A stretch of 64,000 nucleotides of DNA from Dicyema japonicum (GCA_011109175.1 RDEW01000011.1:242193-306192), one strand, 5' to 3'; counted from the first letter of the stretch, positions 31,298-42,842 are shown. Numbers and translations are program-made. Notes: a model not told the origin generated them from the letters alone.

Positions 31298-32739
31298 CAG
31301 AGGTTTTCAGAAAATAATTATCGCGGAACACTAATCGTAAAAAAATAATCCACGGCACACATTAAAAAATTAAATTTTTTTTCGCATACGTAAAAGTAAG
31401 AACAAAAATTGGTAATTTAATGCGCAAATTATTATTAATATAAAACAACAATAAATGAGAGTATTCGGCGAGAATTATAATTTTTTGTAAAAACTCAAAA
31501 CAACAACGTCAATCGCATTGTCAACCATTCTACCAGATATGGATGATATATGCCGACGAGAAACAGTGTTATCTGACAGTGGTACCTTCATTATTATTTG
31601 TTTATATTTATGACCAAGCATAGTCCGAGCAATGGTACGACAAGCAGGTAATATCAAGTTTTCGCTAATAGTATTAGGTTTCAGTTCTTTTGTTGTCAAT
31701 TCAGAAATATGAACATTTCACTGATTCAGTTAGCTCACAAAAGTATCACTAAACAACATTTGACTGGATCTACAATACATAGTAAAAACTAAATAATACT
31801 TGTTATGCTAGGAACCATAGCATCTGTCTACTTCAGGATCGTGATAACGGAAAAACTAAGTCGGACACTGTAACTCAGTAAAAAAGACCGTTGATCACCT
31901 TACAACTAGATGTGGGAGAATGCTTAATAGCTCATATCTCAGGCACCATAATAAAGTAGTCAGATGTTTACACCTACATCTTAGCCGTCAATATGGAATA
32001 AGAAAAACTGAAGACCCATTAAGTACAATCTTTTGTCGCAAATGAATTTGTGGAGATTCGTGTAGACACGACGATCAGAACGGACACGGCTATAACAAAT
32101 AAACCCGACATTTTCGTTTATGATAAAACAAAAAATACGATTACTCTTGTTGAAATTGGGATCACTTCGCAAAACTACCTTAAGCAGGTCGAGGCAGAAA
32201 ATTTCCACAAGTATGACCTACTGGCGAACGAACTTTAGATTATTCATCGTGCAAAGGTGAAAATAATCCCTGTGGTCATCACCTGCATAAAATTGTCTCC
32301 AGATTTTTCAAAGGCCACCTGGATACCCTCAATGTTGAAGGGAGGGTCAAAGCTTATATACAGACGCTAGTGTTACGGAAGACTTTGTAGAGTATGCAAG
32401 CTGAGGAGAGGCATGGAGTATCGATGCCTGTTGATAAGGAAGACGGCAGGGAATGTCAACCTAGGGTAGTCTCTGAATTTGAGGTATGCAGCGACGTGAA
32501 CACTCCTATAAAGGCAATAGGGGTTGACTCCAAGAAAAGAGGATTGAGTTAGACGGGCGTTAAATGAATTACTCTTATTTATTGTTTGATTAATAAAATA
32601 AATGGTAAACCCAAATTTTTATTTTTTATTCTTTTATTTCCTTCTCTTTGACCCAGTGATCCTGGGGGTAATAATAATAATAATATTTTTTATTGGCACG
32701 CTAGAAATTGTCTTGCGGCACACCGTTTGACAATCTCTG
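31298..32739 (-). mobile_element. hAT transposon carrying a nested R4-like LINE
   Basis: Left terminus cagaggttttcag and right terminus (reverse-complemented) cagagattgtcaaac fit the hAT ends at 61,872-62,802. Flanking octamers gcctagac and gccttgat agree at six of eight bases, a decayed target duplication. Minus-strand 31,475-31,699 encodes transposase pieces: ISENLILPACRTIARTMLGH and a PLSDNTVSRR block. The centre (about 31,790-32,560, plus strand) is a LINE 3' end and not part of the transposon. Confidence 0.8.
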
Positions 32740-33044
32740 GCCTTGATCATTCCTGCCACTCTCTAAACAAACCCTAAAACAAAAGAAAAATTATGATGAC
32801 AAACAGTAACCTGTCTCGAATGCTATCATCCATCCCTTCCAGCCCCAATGACCGGAGTCGTTTGAATTTTGTTTCTACAAGAAGCACCCGAAGACTCGAT
32901 GATAATAAAATACTACACCGGCCTCCTCCTCCAATAGACAAATCAGAATCCTCTCTTCCGAGGTACGTCCGGGTAAACCTGGTTTGTCTACGATGTGGAC
33001 ACTACCCGACGCAATTATATCCTTCGTTTCTTTTGCAACCTCCA
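31594..33044 (+). repeat. Arm 1 of a large inverted duplication
   Basis: Nearly identical by eye to the reverse complement of 40,818-42,151, apart from small indels (an extra TAA-repeat tail near 32,650 here). The arms enclose 7.8 kb. The copied material includes hAT sequence, the nested LINE and the unrelated segment 32,750-33,040, so it is a segmental copy and not a transposon terminus. Confidence 0.85.
31790..32565 (+). mobile_element. R4-like LINE 3' end with restriction-like endonuclease
   Basis: The decayed plus-strand frame shows KTVDHLTTRCGRMLNSSYLR and HHNKVVRCLHLHL (zinc knuckle tail and the RHN-type helix) and then, in the open frame 32,050-32,238, NKPDIFVYDKTKNTITLVEI, the PD...E core of restriction-like endonucleases. 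The same order is seen, better preserved, at 42,843-44,316. Stops and frame changes abound. Confidence 0.75.
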
Positions 33045-33075
33045 TGTGTTCAGAACAAATAACCAATTTAATTGT
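32750..33075 (+). CDS. Unknown ORF conserved in both duplication arms
   Basis: A frame beginning MMTNSNLSRMLSSIPSSPND and reaching VNLVCLRCGHYP is open in both arms (the other copy is at 40,836-41,069, minus strand). It is Ser/Arg-rich with a single CxxC pair. The opposite strand is also open over most of this stretch, so coding direction is uncertain. It may be the N-terminal part of a retroelement or a real gene exon. Confidence 0.25.
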
Positions 33076-33199
33076 CACAACGTTCGTCTACAATACCGGG
33101 ACTGACCGATCTATGGGAGCGACCAGCATTTGCTGCGTCCTACTTAATAGCTGCCTGCTTTCTACAAGTTAGTGAGGCGGGGTTACTTAACTAACTAAC

Positions 33200-33935
33200 T
33201 TGACACAGAGTCAAAAGCTTTTTTGGACGTCAATGGAGCAAAGTAGTCCACATGTGTCCCGGCCTGTGAGAAAAACCATATCGTATAAAGTAGTCAATGC
33301 AGTTGGCTGGAAGTAGACCTCTTTAAAACCATGTTGAAATGACAAGTCGGGAAAAAATTTTTGATTTTGCAAGAACCTGGATTTTCGACAACGGACACAA
33401 TAAGGCGACCGGTCTGTATGAAGCCGTATCCTTCTTCACTTTTCCGGGTTTCAAAATTGTCATAGGTGGACAAGCTTCCATAAGACTAAAATAGAATTTT
33501 TGTTAATAGAGTGCTTGAATATCTTCGTCAATGTAGCGATTCCATAATCCCCCGGATTCTTTAGGAGGATCATTGGGATTTTATCTGGTCTGTTAGAATA
33601 TTTTGTTTTAATGATTTTCAATACATTTCTCACGTCGTTTTCAGTGAAAACAGGTTCCTTTTTCGGTTTAGTGAGATATAAAGGGGGACATCCGACTTCT
33701 TATAACTCTTGTGGGATATTTTCACGCAATATTTTGAAGTTATTCAAATCCTTTTGGCTGTGATCCTCATCAAATATCTTTCATCCCCTCTTAGACGTCT
33801 CGAATAGTCTTTTAAACTTCTGCAGTGGATCTATTTCGATTCAAAAATGAGAGCACGTGCTTCCATGTCGATTTTTGTTATTTGATCTCCGTTTTTTATT
33901 TCATTATTCAAAAAACTCAGCTTGAGCTTATCCTC
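33200..33935 (-). mobile_element. Jockey-like LINE reverse-transcriptase 5' part
   Basis: The minus strand reads PKKEPVFTENDVRNVLKI, RPDKIPMILLKNPG, then NSILVLWKL, FQHGF and finally SIDVQKSF where the first catalytic Asp block begins, at the edge of the duplication arm. It stops there, so the 3' two thirds are missing. Confidence 0.6.
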
Positions 33936-33944
33936 AGTAGTTAA

Positions 33945-34380
33945 TTAGGCGGACTTTTTGAGTTCGTTTCTTTGCTTATAGGCGGATAGGCGAAGAATTA
34001 ATGGTTTTGAACTGTGGTGCAGGAGGAGGTTACTAAGAATCCCTTGGACCTCCAAAGTAACAACCATCAATGTACTCAAACGGGTAGAGACTGACATTTC
34101 GCTAGAGGGAAGAATCGTAAAACACAGATTGGCGTTCTTTGGGAATGTTTTCCACTCTGATTCACTGGAAAGAACCATTATGCTGAGCAATATTACTGGG
34201 AAGAGAAGACCTGGCCGACCAAGGACTCGGTGGCTATCCACGGTGGAAGACGTCACGAGAATGCCTATATCAAGACTACTCCAAATTGCAACGGATCGGG
34301 GAAAGTGGAGGAAACTTGTTCATGAGATCACCAAAGGTCGGACACGACTAAATTGGACAACATAACATAACATATTCTTT
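33945..34380 (+). mobile_element. LINE 3' end, GRPRTRW family, best copy
   Basis: A 78-codon frame (34,129-34,365) reads FHSDSLERTIMLSNITG, KRRPGRPRTRWLSTVEDV, TDRGKWRKLVHEITKG and ends at a stop followed by ACATAACATAACATA, the terminus also seen in the copies at 3.2 and 20.4 kb. This is the C-terminal tail of an APE-type LINE ORF2, beyond the reverse transcriptase. Confidence 0.8.
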
Positions 34381-34504
34381 GCTTGATTAATGCCGACCTG
34401 TCATATCCCCCGGCGTAGTTAAGGTAACGTTTGGGCACAGTGATCTCGCATTCAAGATATTTTTTTTTTTTTAAATTTAAAATTTATTTTATTTAAATTT
34501 AAAC

Positions 34505-35200
34505 AATAGAAGTCAGGTAGTTGCCGCCCTCACCGCGTGGCTGTTCCCTCTCAAAATTGCGAGCGAAATTCGCTCAAATAGCCAGCGGCGTTCGCGGAGA
34601 TCTCCAGTGCATGAGGTGATCCGGTTTCCAAGACGTCCGAAAAACTCGAGTGTAGAGGGGGAGTAAGATCCGGAAGTCTCCATAGCAAGGGGAACAAATT
34701 TGACATCATCGGGAAGGTCGACGTATTTAACGAGTTTGGCCTTCTCCGCCTTTACGGATGCTGAACAGGCCCTTGTAGCACTCTCGTGAAGATTTTTCTG
34801 GGCGAACGTGTCTGTACATGTCACATCCCAAACCAGTGGTTTCCCGGCCTCAAATGGAAATATGGTCATCCCGTCCGGTCGTTTCCCGTCACTTCTGCAT
34901 AACCCGACCGGTTCAAGAATGGCCGAGTATCCAGCAGCATCCATAGCTCGCCTGACAATTTCATTCAGAGCCTTGTGCCTTGGGGATCTGCCAGCGCTCC
35001 TCCTGCAGGCGAGAGGGTGCAGGCCATAGCAGTCTATCAGGATGCCACATCGGCACGGGTGGGGTACACATACTTTTAGTCCCAGCCGCAGAGAGATACC
35101 AGTTCTAACGCATTCATCATCCAGAAAAGTGCCCAAAGCTCCATTGGGGATGGCGTTTAGCCAAGCTCCGCTCTCAGGGGAAGCCCCCGAAAGCAAACAA
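34505..35200 (-). mobile_element. Retroelement C-terminal endonuclease-like domain, open
   Basis: A 227-codon open frame without interruption. Order: SGAWLNAIPNGALGTFLDDE, CVPHPCRCGILIDCYGLHPL with a Cys/His cluster, CRRSAGRSPRHKALNEIVRR, then KRPDGMTIFPFEAGKPLVWD with an RPD and a WDVT about 15 residues later, then an ERISLAILRGNSHAV end. Such tails follow reverse transcriptase domains in some invertebrate LINE-like elements; the RPD...D spacing resembles a PD-(D/E)XK nuclease but I infer this from motif shape only. No reverse transcriptase is attached. Older copies are at 0.5, 3.0, 56.0 and 63.4 kb. Confidence 0.75.
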
Positions 35201-35336
35201 GCGCGTCGGTGCTGATTGGCAGATTCTAGTAGGAGTCCAAATGATTTCCAGCATAATAAGTTGTCCAGGTTTCGCTGGCGATCTTGGGAAGGAGGCAGGG
35301 GGAGGTTGGTGGCATTCCAGGCTTCTCGTGCGTGGA

Positions 35337-35580
35337 TTATCTCTTGGTCAGTTGAGAGATATTGCAGTTTACATAAGTGACTATTTTTTCCATGGAATTA
35401 CAGCCATCCAGGTACTTCAGTAGGTTGTCAGTAAACGTACGGTAAAGTCTCCAGTCTTCACGTTTATAGTTGAATTGTACTGAAAACCTCCTCCCAGTTA
35501 AAGTTTCAAGATATTCTTCAGCACTGAAGTGATCTCCACAAATATAAGATCTTTCCCATATAAAATGAGTAGCCATCAAC
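35337..35580 (-). repeat. Repeat pair 1, retroelement coding fragment
   Basis: Open minus-strand frame with LTGRRFSVQFNYKREDWRLYR and TFTDNLLKYLDG. A diverged copy lies on the plus strand at 38,895-39,090 (GRRFPVQFKYKRADWRPYR, TLTDNLLQYQDG). Conserved protein sequence between copies shows it comes from a mobile coding element; I cannot name the domain. Confidence 0.5.
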
Positions 35581-35812
35581 CTGCTTTTTGTTCCGGTTAG
35601 TCCGTATTGATTTGTATCTAGGAAACAGTTGGGTAGGGCTGTTTAATGGGAGTTTCGTCTCTTGGATCAAAGTAAAAAATTTAAATTAAATTTAAGTATA
35701 CACAATCGAACGGCCATTCGAGATCCGTAAATTAAGTGTTTTTTAATTAAAAAAATTTTCAATTACATTCAAAATTAATATTTAAATTTAAGTATTTTAT
35801 GTGGTTGGGTTG

Positions 35813-36330
<518 letters not shown>

Positions 36331-36334
36331 TATA

Positions 36335-36598
36335 TCATTATTGTTACTTTTTATTATTATTATTTAATAGCAATGTTCGTGGAATCAGAAAAGTTTACTA
36401 ATTTGAGATTCCACTTTTGCCATGCATCTCAGGATACGTTTCCAACCTCCCCTTATCTCGCAGCCGCGACTTTTTTTATAATCTATCAAATTTATTTTTA
36501 ACGATTATTGAGAGATATTTTATTCGAATAAACATCAAAGTCATCAACGAGTAGTTTAAGATCATTTTTTAAATTCAAAATTTATTAATGAAAAAATA
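36335..36598. other. Spacer downstream of FDX2
   Basis: AT-rich, with a short TTATTATTATT run at 36,345-36,362 and nothing else recognised. Confidence 0.35.
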
Positions 36599-36599
36599 A

Positions 36600-37990
36600 A
36601 ATGAACAAATCAGGCGACTATCGACCATGTGGAGGACAAAATTGTGTTGGTGTCGGAAGTTTTCTGGAGAGGTAGCGAATGTGATGGGGTGCACAACTAC
36701 TTTCTCAAAAAATTCCCATCGATTCATAACCACCGATGTGAAGAGGTCTCCAAGTTAATTACGGAAACTATACTCCAGATAAATGGTTCTACACTGGAGT
36801 CACCTATCTTATCTCGAAGAAAAACGTGTGTCATACCCCAAAGGACAGACCAATTACTTTTATGCCCAATTTATACGAGTTGGGTACAAACTATGTGAAA
36901 GGAACATTATCAGACTATACTAGGCATGCCATCAGTGACAATCAATTGGAGACACGAAGAATGTGTCAAGAGGCAGAAGGGGAATAATTTGGCAACTGTG
37001 GATAGACGTTAAGAAGGCCTTCGATTCAGTGGATCATGAAATTTAGTAACTCGATAACTCTGGACTTCTTCACTGGATTGTTGATTTCGTGAAAAACTTG
37101 ATCACAAAATAAAAAATTAAGTTGAAATTTAAAGAGGGATACTGCAGGATGACTCTGTCACCGCAATCTTTGTGCTTGTAATGGAACTTCTGAGGAGGAT
37201 GCTAAATGGGAAATACCCCAAAGTGGTTATTGACAACCACGACCCAGGATCCCTCAGTAATGCAACAAACCACCTGCTGTTTATAGACTCTCGAGAAGAA
37301 AACCCAACGATTATGATGAAGAAGGGTAATTCTTTTTTGAAGTCTTTGGACTTGTCGAAAAATCTGCTACTAATGTGCTCACCCTGGAATCTGAAGCTAA
37401 CTCGGGCTCATTAATATAGAACCTTCCGAATTTGAGCTGATTGACCAAAAGGAAAATTCTTGTACAGAATCTGATTCATTTGAAGCCTGGGAACAAGGAA
37501 AGACTCTATCTGCCAAGAGATAAGCTTAGAAGAGGATTGGTATCCATTACCCATAATGTGAACGCATGCTTTTACAATTCTTCCGAGACCTAGAGAAAAG
37601 TCGAATTATTATTTGAGAAAGCAGGGAATCTACAGGTCATAAAATCAAATAAAACACATTTGGCCACAATCGTAGAATTCCTCAAACGAAGGTATAATGA
37701 ACCCGCTTTTATGCATCTCGACTTACTAAAAGAGCTCCATGAGAAATCTTTAATCGAACAAATACGGAGGATGCGTGGAACCCTTTTCGAATGTTTGGAT
37801 GACATCAACGTTGAAGCCAGGGAGTCATCTGAGTGGTTATCACATGGGAACAATTCTCCAAGATCCGAAGGATTGTTGTGTAATATACAAGACCGTAATT
37901 GTTCTTCAACTATGCTGGAGAAAAGTGCAACCATTGTAACTCTGCCAGGAAAAGTGTCACCATTCGGCACAATGCTGCAACCTCGGGAGT
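36600..37990 (+). mobile_element. R4-like LINE, reverse transcriptase through zinc knuckle
   Basis: Broken but collinear: WIDVKKAFDSVDHE with the first catalytic Asp near 37,010; GILQDDSVTAIFVLVMELL and NNHDPGSLSNATNHLLFID (one Asp of the pair left) near 37,140-37,290; NKERLYLPRDKLRRGL near 37,500; then an open frame 37,660-37,900 with ESSEWLSHGNNSPRSEGL and, shifted, KCNHCNSARKSVTIRHNA, the CCHC knuckle before the endonuclease. It then joins an RTE-like tail at about 37,995. Several stops. Confidence 0.75.
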
Positions 37991-37994
37991 CTCA

Positions 37995-38370
37995 CAGGGG
38001 GTAATGGACAAACTAGATGCCTTCCATCGTAAACCAACTCCGACTGTTGCTTGGCATCAACTGGCTAAAAAAATTACAAACAAGAATCTATACAAAGTAT
38101 GTAATACAAGACCATTGAGTCTGGATATCCTTGAATCAAGATGGCGTCTATTTGGTCACATCCTTCGGATGAGCCAGATGACGCCTGCTAAAATAGCAAT
38201 GGAGAACTATTTCTGCCCAAAAGAGAATACCTTGTTCCGTGGAAGACCTCACATAACTTTGCAGAGGTTCTACACAAGGACCTGACCAATGTAAGACGGA
38301 AGCTGAAAACAGGAGATGATCTGGATACGCTCAGAATTAATTGCCAGTAACCGTGGGGGCATGGAGGAAG
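37995..38370 (+). mobile_element. RTE-like LINE 3' fragment
   Basis: The frame reads VMDKLDAFHRK, NKNLYKVCNTRPLS and RWRLFGHILRMSQMTPAKIA, which matches the C-terminal part at 49,903-50,364 (MDNLDQFHRN, RWRFFGHILRMDML, NIAMENYF). It begins directly after R4-like sequence, making a chimera. Confidence 0.75.
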
Positions 38371-38489
38371 TTAGTTAAGAGAATTGTGAGATAAAAATAA
38401 CCTGAAGAAAAATACGGCACAAGCGGAACCTTAATTAAATAAATTACATTTTTTGGTTCTTCGAAAGTGCTATTAATAATAATAATTTG

Positions 38490-38630
38490 GCACAAGATGT
38501 GGTCGTAATGTTGACCAGCGATACCTGCGAAGGCATAATGAGGTGGTTAAATACATACATCATCTGCACCTGTGTCGTCGATATGAATTAAGAAGACTAA
38601 GAAACTCAAGAACACATACCGTGTGTTTTA
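38490..38630 (+). mobile_element. R4-like LINE fragment
   Basis: Translates to RYLRRHNEVVKYIHHLHLC with the RHN helix that precedes the endonuclease, matching YLRRHNEVVKCIHLHLC at 43,490. A short relic. Confidence 0.65.
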
Positions 38631-38639
38631 TTACTATTC

Positions 38640-38890
38640 TTTGTTATTCCACATCGAAATCACATTTTAGATTAAAGATCGGTTAAATAAGGAATAGGTC
38701 GGTTTAAATAAGGATATTGGGTTCTTATTGCATTCAGGTTTCCAAATTTTAGCTTATTTGTGAAAACTATATTTTTTTGAAAATGGAAGCGCGAAAGTAT
38801 TCCCACTATTAATTTAGCGTCATTCTAGGATCTTTCTTATGCAGTCCTTCAAGCTGCCCGATCAGTTTGATTAACATTGATGTGAGATCA
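38640..38890. other. AT-rich spacer
   Basis: No motif seen. Confidence 0.3.
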
Positions 38891-38894
38891 AGAG

Positions 38895-39090
38895 AGAAAG
38901 TTTAACTGGGAGGAGGTTTCCAGTACAATTCAAATACAAACGTGCAGACTGGAGACCTTACCGTACACTTACCGACAATCTATTGCAGTACCAGGATGGC
39001 AGTACATTGAGAATGGCCAAGCATATTGAAGAATATTTTTGCTCGTCTTGGGAGCAGATCACTGACTTGCAGAACCGTGTCGGATCAGTA
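38895..39090 (+). repeat. Repeat pair 1, second copy
   Basis: Diverged plus-strand copy of the fragment at 35,337-35,580; see there. It ends 120 bp before the Ginger-like element. Confidence 0.5.
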
Positions 39091-39212
39091 TCGCAAGGAG
39101 AAAGAAAAATATAGGGGAAATGAGCTGGCTTAAAGAGTTTTCAATTTAGATAGAGGCCATGACTGAAAAGAACTTTTAGTAGTTGTTAAGTTTTTTTTAT
39201 CAAAGTTTATAT

Positions 39213-40613
39213 TGTCACATGGGCGGCGCGTAACGCATGGGCAGCCTGTTACATTTTTTCGACCTTGAAAAGGTCTTTTAATTATCCGACATTTAATTTT
39301 GTATATCCGATTTATATCGTGATTTAATCCTATTAAATTAGTTTTTTATTCATAAATGTTATGATTATAAAGATTTTATTTTTTTATAGCGGTAAACCTA
39401 GATTTCTAGCATGGAAGATTATTTTGTTGCAATGGCTTCTTACAAGAGTTTTGTGAAAGATTGCGTTGAATATCAAACTTTAAAAGATGCTTTGCATGAT
39501 AAATTTCCCGAAAAATCTTCCGAGGCACCGAAAATATAGGCTTGTAAAGAAGATAGAGAATTTTTCCATTATCAATGACAGGTATTGTAAATTTGCAATA
39601 ATTTTAGACTGTATCTTAAATCAACTGATTCCAATTACGGTCATTGACATATATAGTAGGTTGGTTTTTTTTAATTTATAGATTCGCTTTTGTACGACCA
39701 CTCTATAATAAGTCTGGTAAAGAAGTATGTGAAAACTTAAGATCTTTGTTCCGCCTGAATGGGCCATGTAAATTTTTTCAGTCGGACAATGGTTCTGAAT
39801 TTAAAAATCAAGAAATAACAAAACTTTGCGAATATTTTAACATTAAGAAAATTCACGGAAGGCCTAACAATCCACGAGCACAAGGAATTGTCGAAAGATT
39901 TAATCAGACGATCACGAGGACGTTGTCAAAAATGCTGGATAGCAGTGAAAAAAAGTGGCTTGATAAATTAGAAAGTGCTGTCTACAGTTACAACATATTG
40001 GTCCATTCATTTTCCAACGAAAGTCCTTTCGAAAGATATCGAGGAATTAAGGGAATAAATTAAATAATTAATGGTTATACTTATATCACATTATGACTTA
40101 TATAATTTAAGTGATGAGTGTGAGATTCCAGAACAAATTGACGATTTGGTTAATTGTTCGACTCCAGAATCTATTGAAAATTCACGTAGTTTGATTTTAA
40201 AAATTTATATCTATATAATTCCCAGTCAGATAATTTGTGTCCGAATGCGAAGAGATTCAAATACTTTTAACATGGGAGATAAAGTATAAATTAAAAACAT
40301 TAATAAATAGGTTCGGGCTAAAAAGGACTTTGGAACAAATTCATTGCGACTGGATAAGTTTGAGTCTCAGTATTATCCAGTTGCAAAAATAATTAATATT
40401 TTATCGAATAATCGCATGGAGGTAGCTTTAAATAGTTTAATTTGATAGATAAAAAATTCGAAAGGAGAAATATCGACTGTATTAATGAGTAAACTAAAAA
40501 AAGTTACTTAAATTTAATTTTTTGTGGTTAATAAATCATTTATAAAATTAATTGAAGTTAATCATGGTTCAAGGTTAATGTAACAGGCAGCCCATCGCTT
40601 GGCCCATGTGACA
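39213..40613 (+). mobile_element. Ginger-like DNA transposon with retroviral-type integrase
   Basis: Both ends carry inverted repeats of about 40 bp starting tgtcacatgggc and sharing atgggc-gcctgttacat (39,213-39,254; 40,578-40,613). The pentamer tatat flanks it on both sides. There are no long terminal repeats, gag, protease or reverse transcriptase. The product is a DDE integrase: TVIDIYSRFAFVRPL with Asp 1, FQSDNGSEFKN with Asp 2, and NPRAQGIVERFNQT with the Glu, at family spacing. A GT-AG intron of 22 bp (39,660-39,681) splits the codon for Arg in DIYSRF; removing it restores the motif. A later frame (40,071-40,289 and on to 40,430) covers the C-terminal part (GDKV, KKDFGTNSLRL). Upstream, MEDYFVAMASYKSF starts at 39,411. 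Stops in the N- and C-terminal parts suggest recent inactivation. Such cut-and-paste elements with gypsy-like integrases are named Ginger. Confidence 0.85.
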
Positions 40614-40817
40614 TATATTTTCGTGAGTATTGAGTGAGAAATTGAAATGCTCAAAAAATCACGATAAAAAGAGAAATTTTCATAAATATAATGTTAAAAA
40701 TTAAATGTAAAAGGCATTTTATTAATCAAACAATAAATAAGAGTAATTCATTTAACGCCCGTCTAACTCAATCTTCTCTTCTTGGGGCCAACCCCTATTG
40801 CTTTTATAGGCATATAT

Positions 40818-42151
40818 GCAAAAGAAACAGAGGATTTATTGCGTCGGTAGATAGGGGTAGTGTCCACATCGTAGACAAACCAGGTTTACCCGGACGTACC
40901 TCGGAAGAGAGGATTCTGATTTGTCTATTGGAGGAGGAGGCCGGTGTAGTATTTTATTATCATCGAGTCTTCGGGTGCTTCTTGTAGAAACAAAATTCAA
41001 ACGACTCCGGTCATTGGGGCTGGAAGGGATGGATGATAGCATTCGAGACAGGTCACTCTTTGTCATCATAATTTTTCTTTTGTTTTAGGATTTGTTTAGA
41101 GAGTGGCAGGAATGATCAAGGCCAGAGATTGTCAAACGGTGTGCCGCAAGACAATTTCTAGCGTGCCAATAAAAAATAAAAATTTGGGTTTACCATTTAT
41201 TTTATTAATCAAACAATAAATAAGAGTAATTCATTTAACGCCCGTCTAACTCAATCCTCTTTTCTTGGGGCAGAGACTACCCTAGGTTGACATTCCCTGC
41301 CGTCTTCCTTATCAACAGGCATCGATACTCCATGCCTCTCCTCAGCTTGCATACTCTCCAAAGTCTTCCGTAACACTAGCGTCTGTATATAAGCTTTGAC
41401 CCTCCCTTCCACATTGAGGGTATCCAGGTGGCCTTTGAAAAATCTGGAGACAATTTTATGCAGGTGATCACCACAGGAATTATTTTCACCTTTGCGCGAT
41501 GAATAATCTAAAGTTCGTTCGCCAGTAGGTCATACTTGTGGAAATTTTCTGCCTCGACCTGCTTGAGGTAGTTTTGCAAAATGATTCCAATTTCAACAAG
41601 AGTAATCGCATTTTTTGTCTTATCATAAACGAAAATGTTGGGTTTATTTGTTACAGCCGTGTCCGTTCTGATCGTCGTGTCTACACGAATCTCCACAAAT
41701 TCATTTGCAACAAAAGATTTTACTTAATGGGTCTTCAGTTTTTCTTATTCCATATTGACGGCTAAGATGTAGGTGTAAACATCTGACTACTTTATTATGG
41801 TGCCTGAGATATGAGCTATTAAGCATTCTCCCACATCTAGTTGTAAGGTGATCAACGGTCTTTTTTACTGAGTTACAGTGTCCGCACTTAGTTTTTCCGT
41901 TATCACGATCCTGAAGTAGACAGATGCTATGGTTCCTAGCATAACAAGTATTATTTAGTTTTTACTATGTATTGTAGTCAAATGTTGTTTAGTGATACTT
42001 TTGTGAGCTAACTGAATCATTGAAATGTTCATATTTCTGAATTGATAACAAAAGAACTGAAACCTTATAGCATTAGCGAAAACTTGATCATACCTGCTTG
42101 TCGTACCATTGCTCGGACTATGCTTGGTCATAAATATAAACGATCCTAAAG
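40818..42151 (-). repeat. Arm 2 of the large inverted duplication
   Basis: Reverse-complement partner of 31,594-33,044. Contains the conserved ORF (40,836-41,069), a hAT terminus at 41,126 (cagagattgtcaaacgg), the R4-like endonuclease frame NKPNIFVYDKTKNAITLVEI at 41,508-41,696, and hAT transposase sequence to 42,151, where it joins a different R4-like fragment. Slightly shorter than arm 1 through deletions near 41,190 and 41,270. Confidence 0.85.
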
Positions 42152-42565
42152 TAGACAAAGCCTTCCCTCGTTATAGGGGAGTGATTTACATGCACTAGCC
42201 ATCCAAAGGATTCAGCAATATTAACTTGTATGTCTTTTATAAACTGAATTAAAATAGAGTGCAGCAGTTTCTTCTAAATTTTTCCCAATAGTTATTCATG
42301 CTGTATTTCCATCAATTTAAACCTTCACATTTTCAATGTTGTACTTTCGGGAAATGAATTATACGATAGTGGCCATGTGTGTTTTCTTTGAATTAATGAC
42401 CCATATTATTCCCGCTCTTCTTAGGCAGTAATTTGCCTTATGTTCCGAGTCACCATAAAATCGGAGGAGCATTCATTCTGCTTTGTTACTGACAGACTCG
42501 AGGCCTCTTCCAAATTTATTTCTTGGTAAATAAAGTCTTTGTTCGCCAGTTGCAAGTGGATGTAG
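42152..42565 (-). mobile_element. R4-like LINE fragment
   Basis: Minus strand shows EQRLYLPRNKFGRGLESVSN, CLRRAGIIWVINSKKTHMAT and YNEGRLCLL-DR, matching NKERLYLDRKTFGRGLSSIS and onwards in the copy at 42,843-44,316. Stops present. Confidence 0.7.
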
Positions 42566-42667
42566 CTATCCATAAGAATTATGCGGATGTTTTTATCGAT
42601 TAATTATGTTTATGACAAATAAGAAATTTATTTGGTCGGTTTATAAATTTTCCGGTGGCATCATTTT

Positions 42668-42775
42668 TAGATGCCACAAATGCTATTTTTGAAATTTAGA
42701 TGACATAAAATGCCATTTTTGAAATTTAGATGCCACAAATGCTATTTTTGAAATTTTAGTTGCCATAAAAATTGC
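42668..42775. repeat. Tandem repeat, 30-bp unit
   Basis: About three and a half copies of atgccacaaatgctattttt followed by gaaatttag. Non-coding. Confidence 0.8.
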
Positions 42776-42842
42776 TTTAATGAACCAAAAAATATGCTGA
42801 TAATTAAAATTTAATAATAGTAATCAACTAATTAAGCGTATT

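Noticed and set aside
39213-40613. A gypsy-type LTR retrotransposon or retrovirus.
   Set aside because: No long terminal repeats, gag, protease or reverse transcriptase; short inverted repeats and a 5-bp duplication bound the integrase directly.
40836-41069. Counting the duplicated ORF as two confirmed genes.
   Set aside because: Identity between arms reflects recent duplication, not selection, and both strands are open.
42668-42775. A CRISPR array at the 30-bp tandem repeat.
   Set aside because: Repeats are head to tail with no spacers, in a eukaryotic genome.
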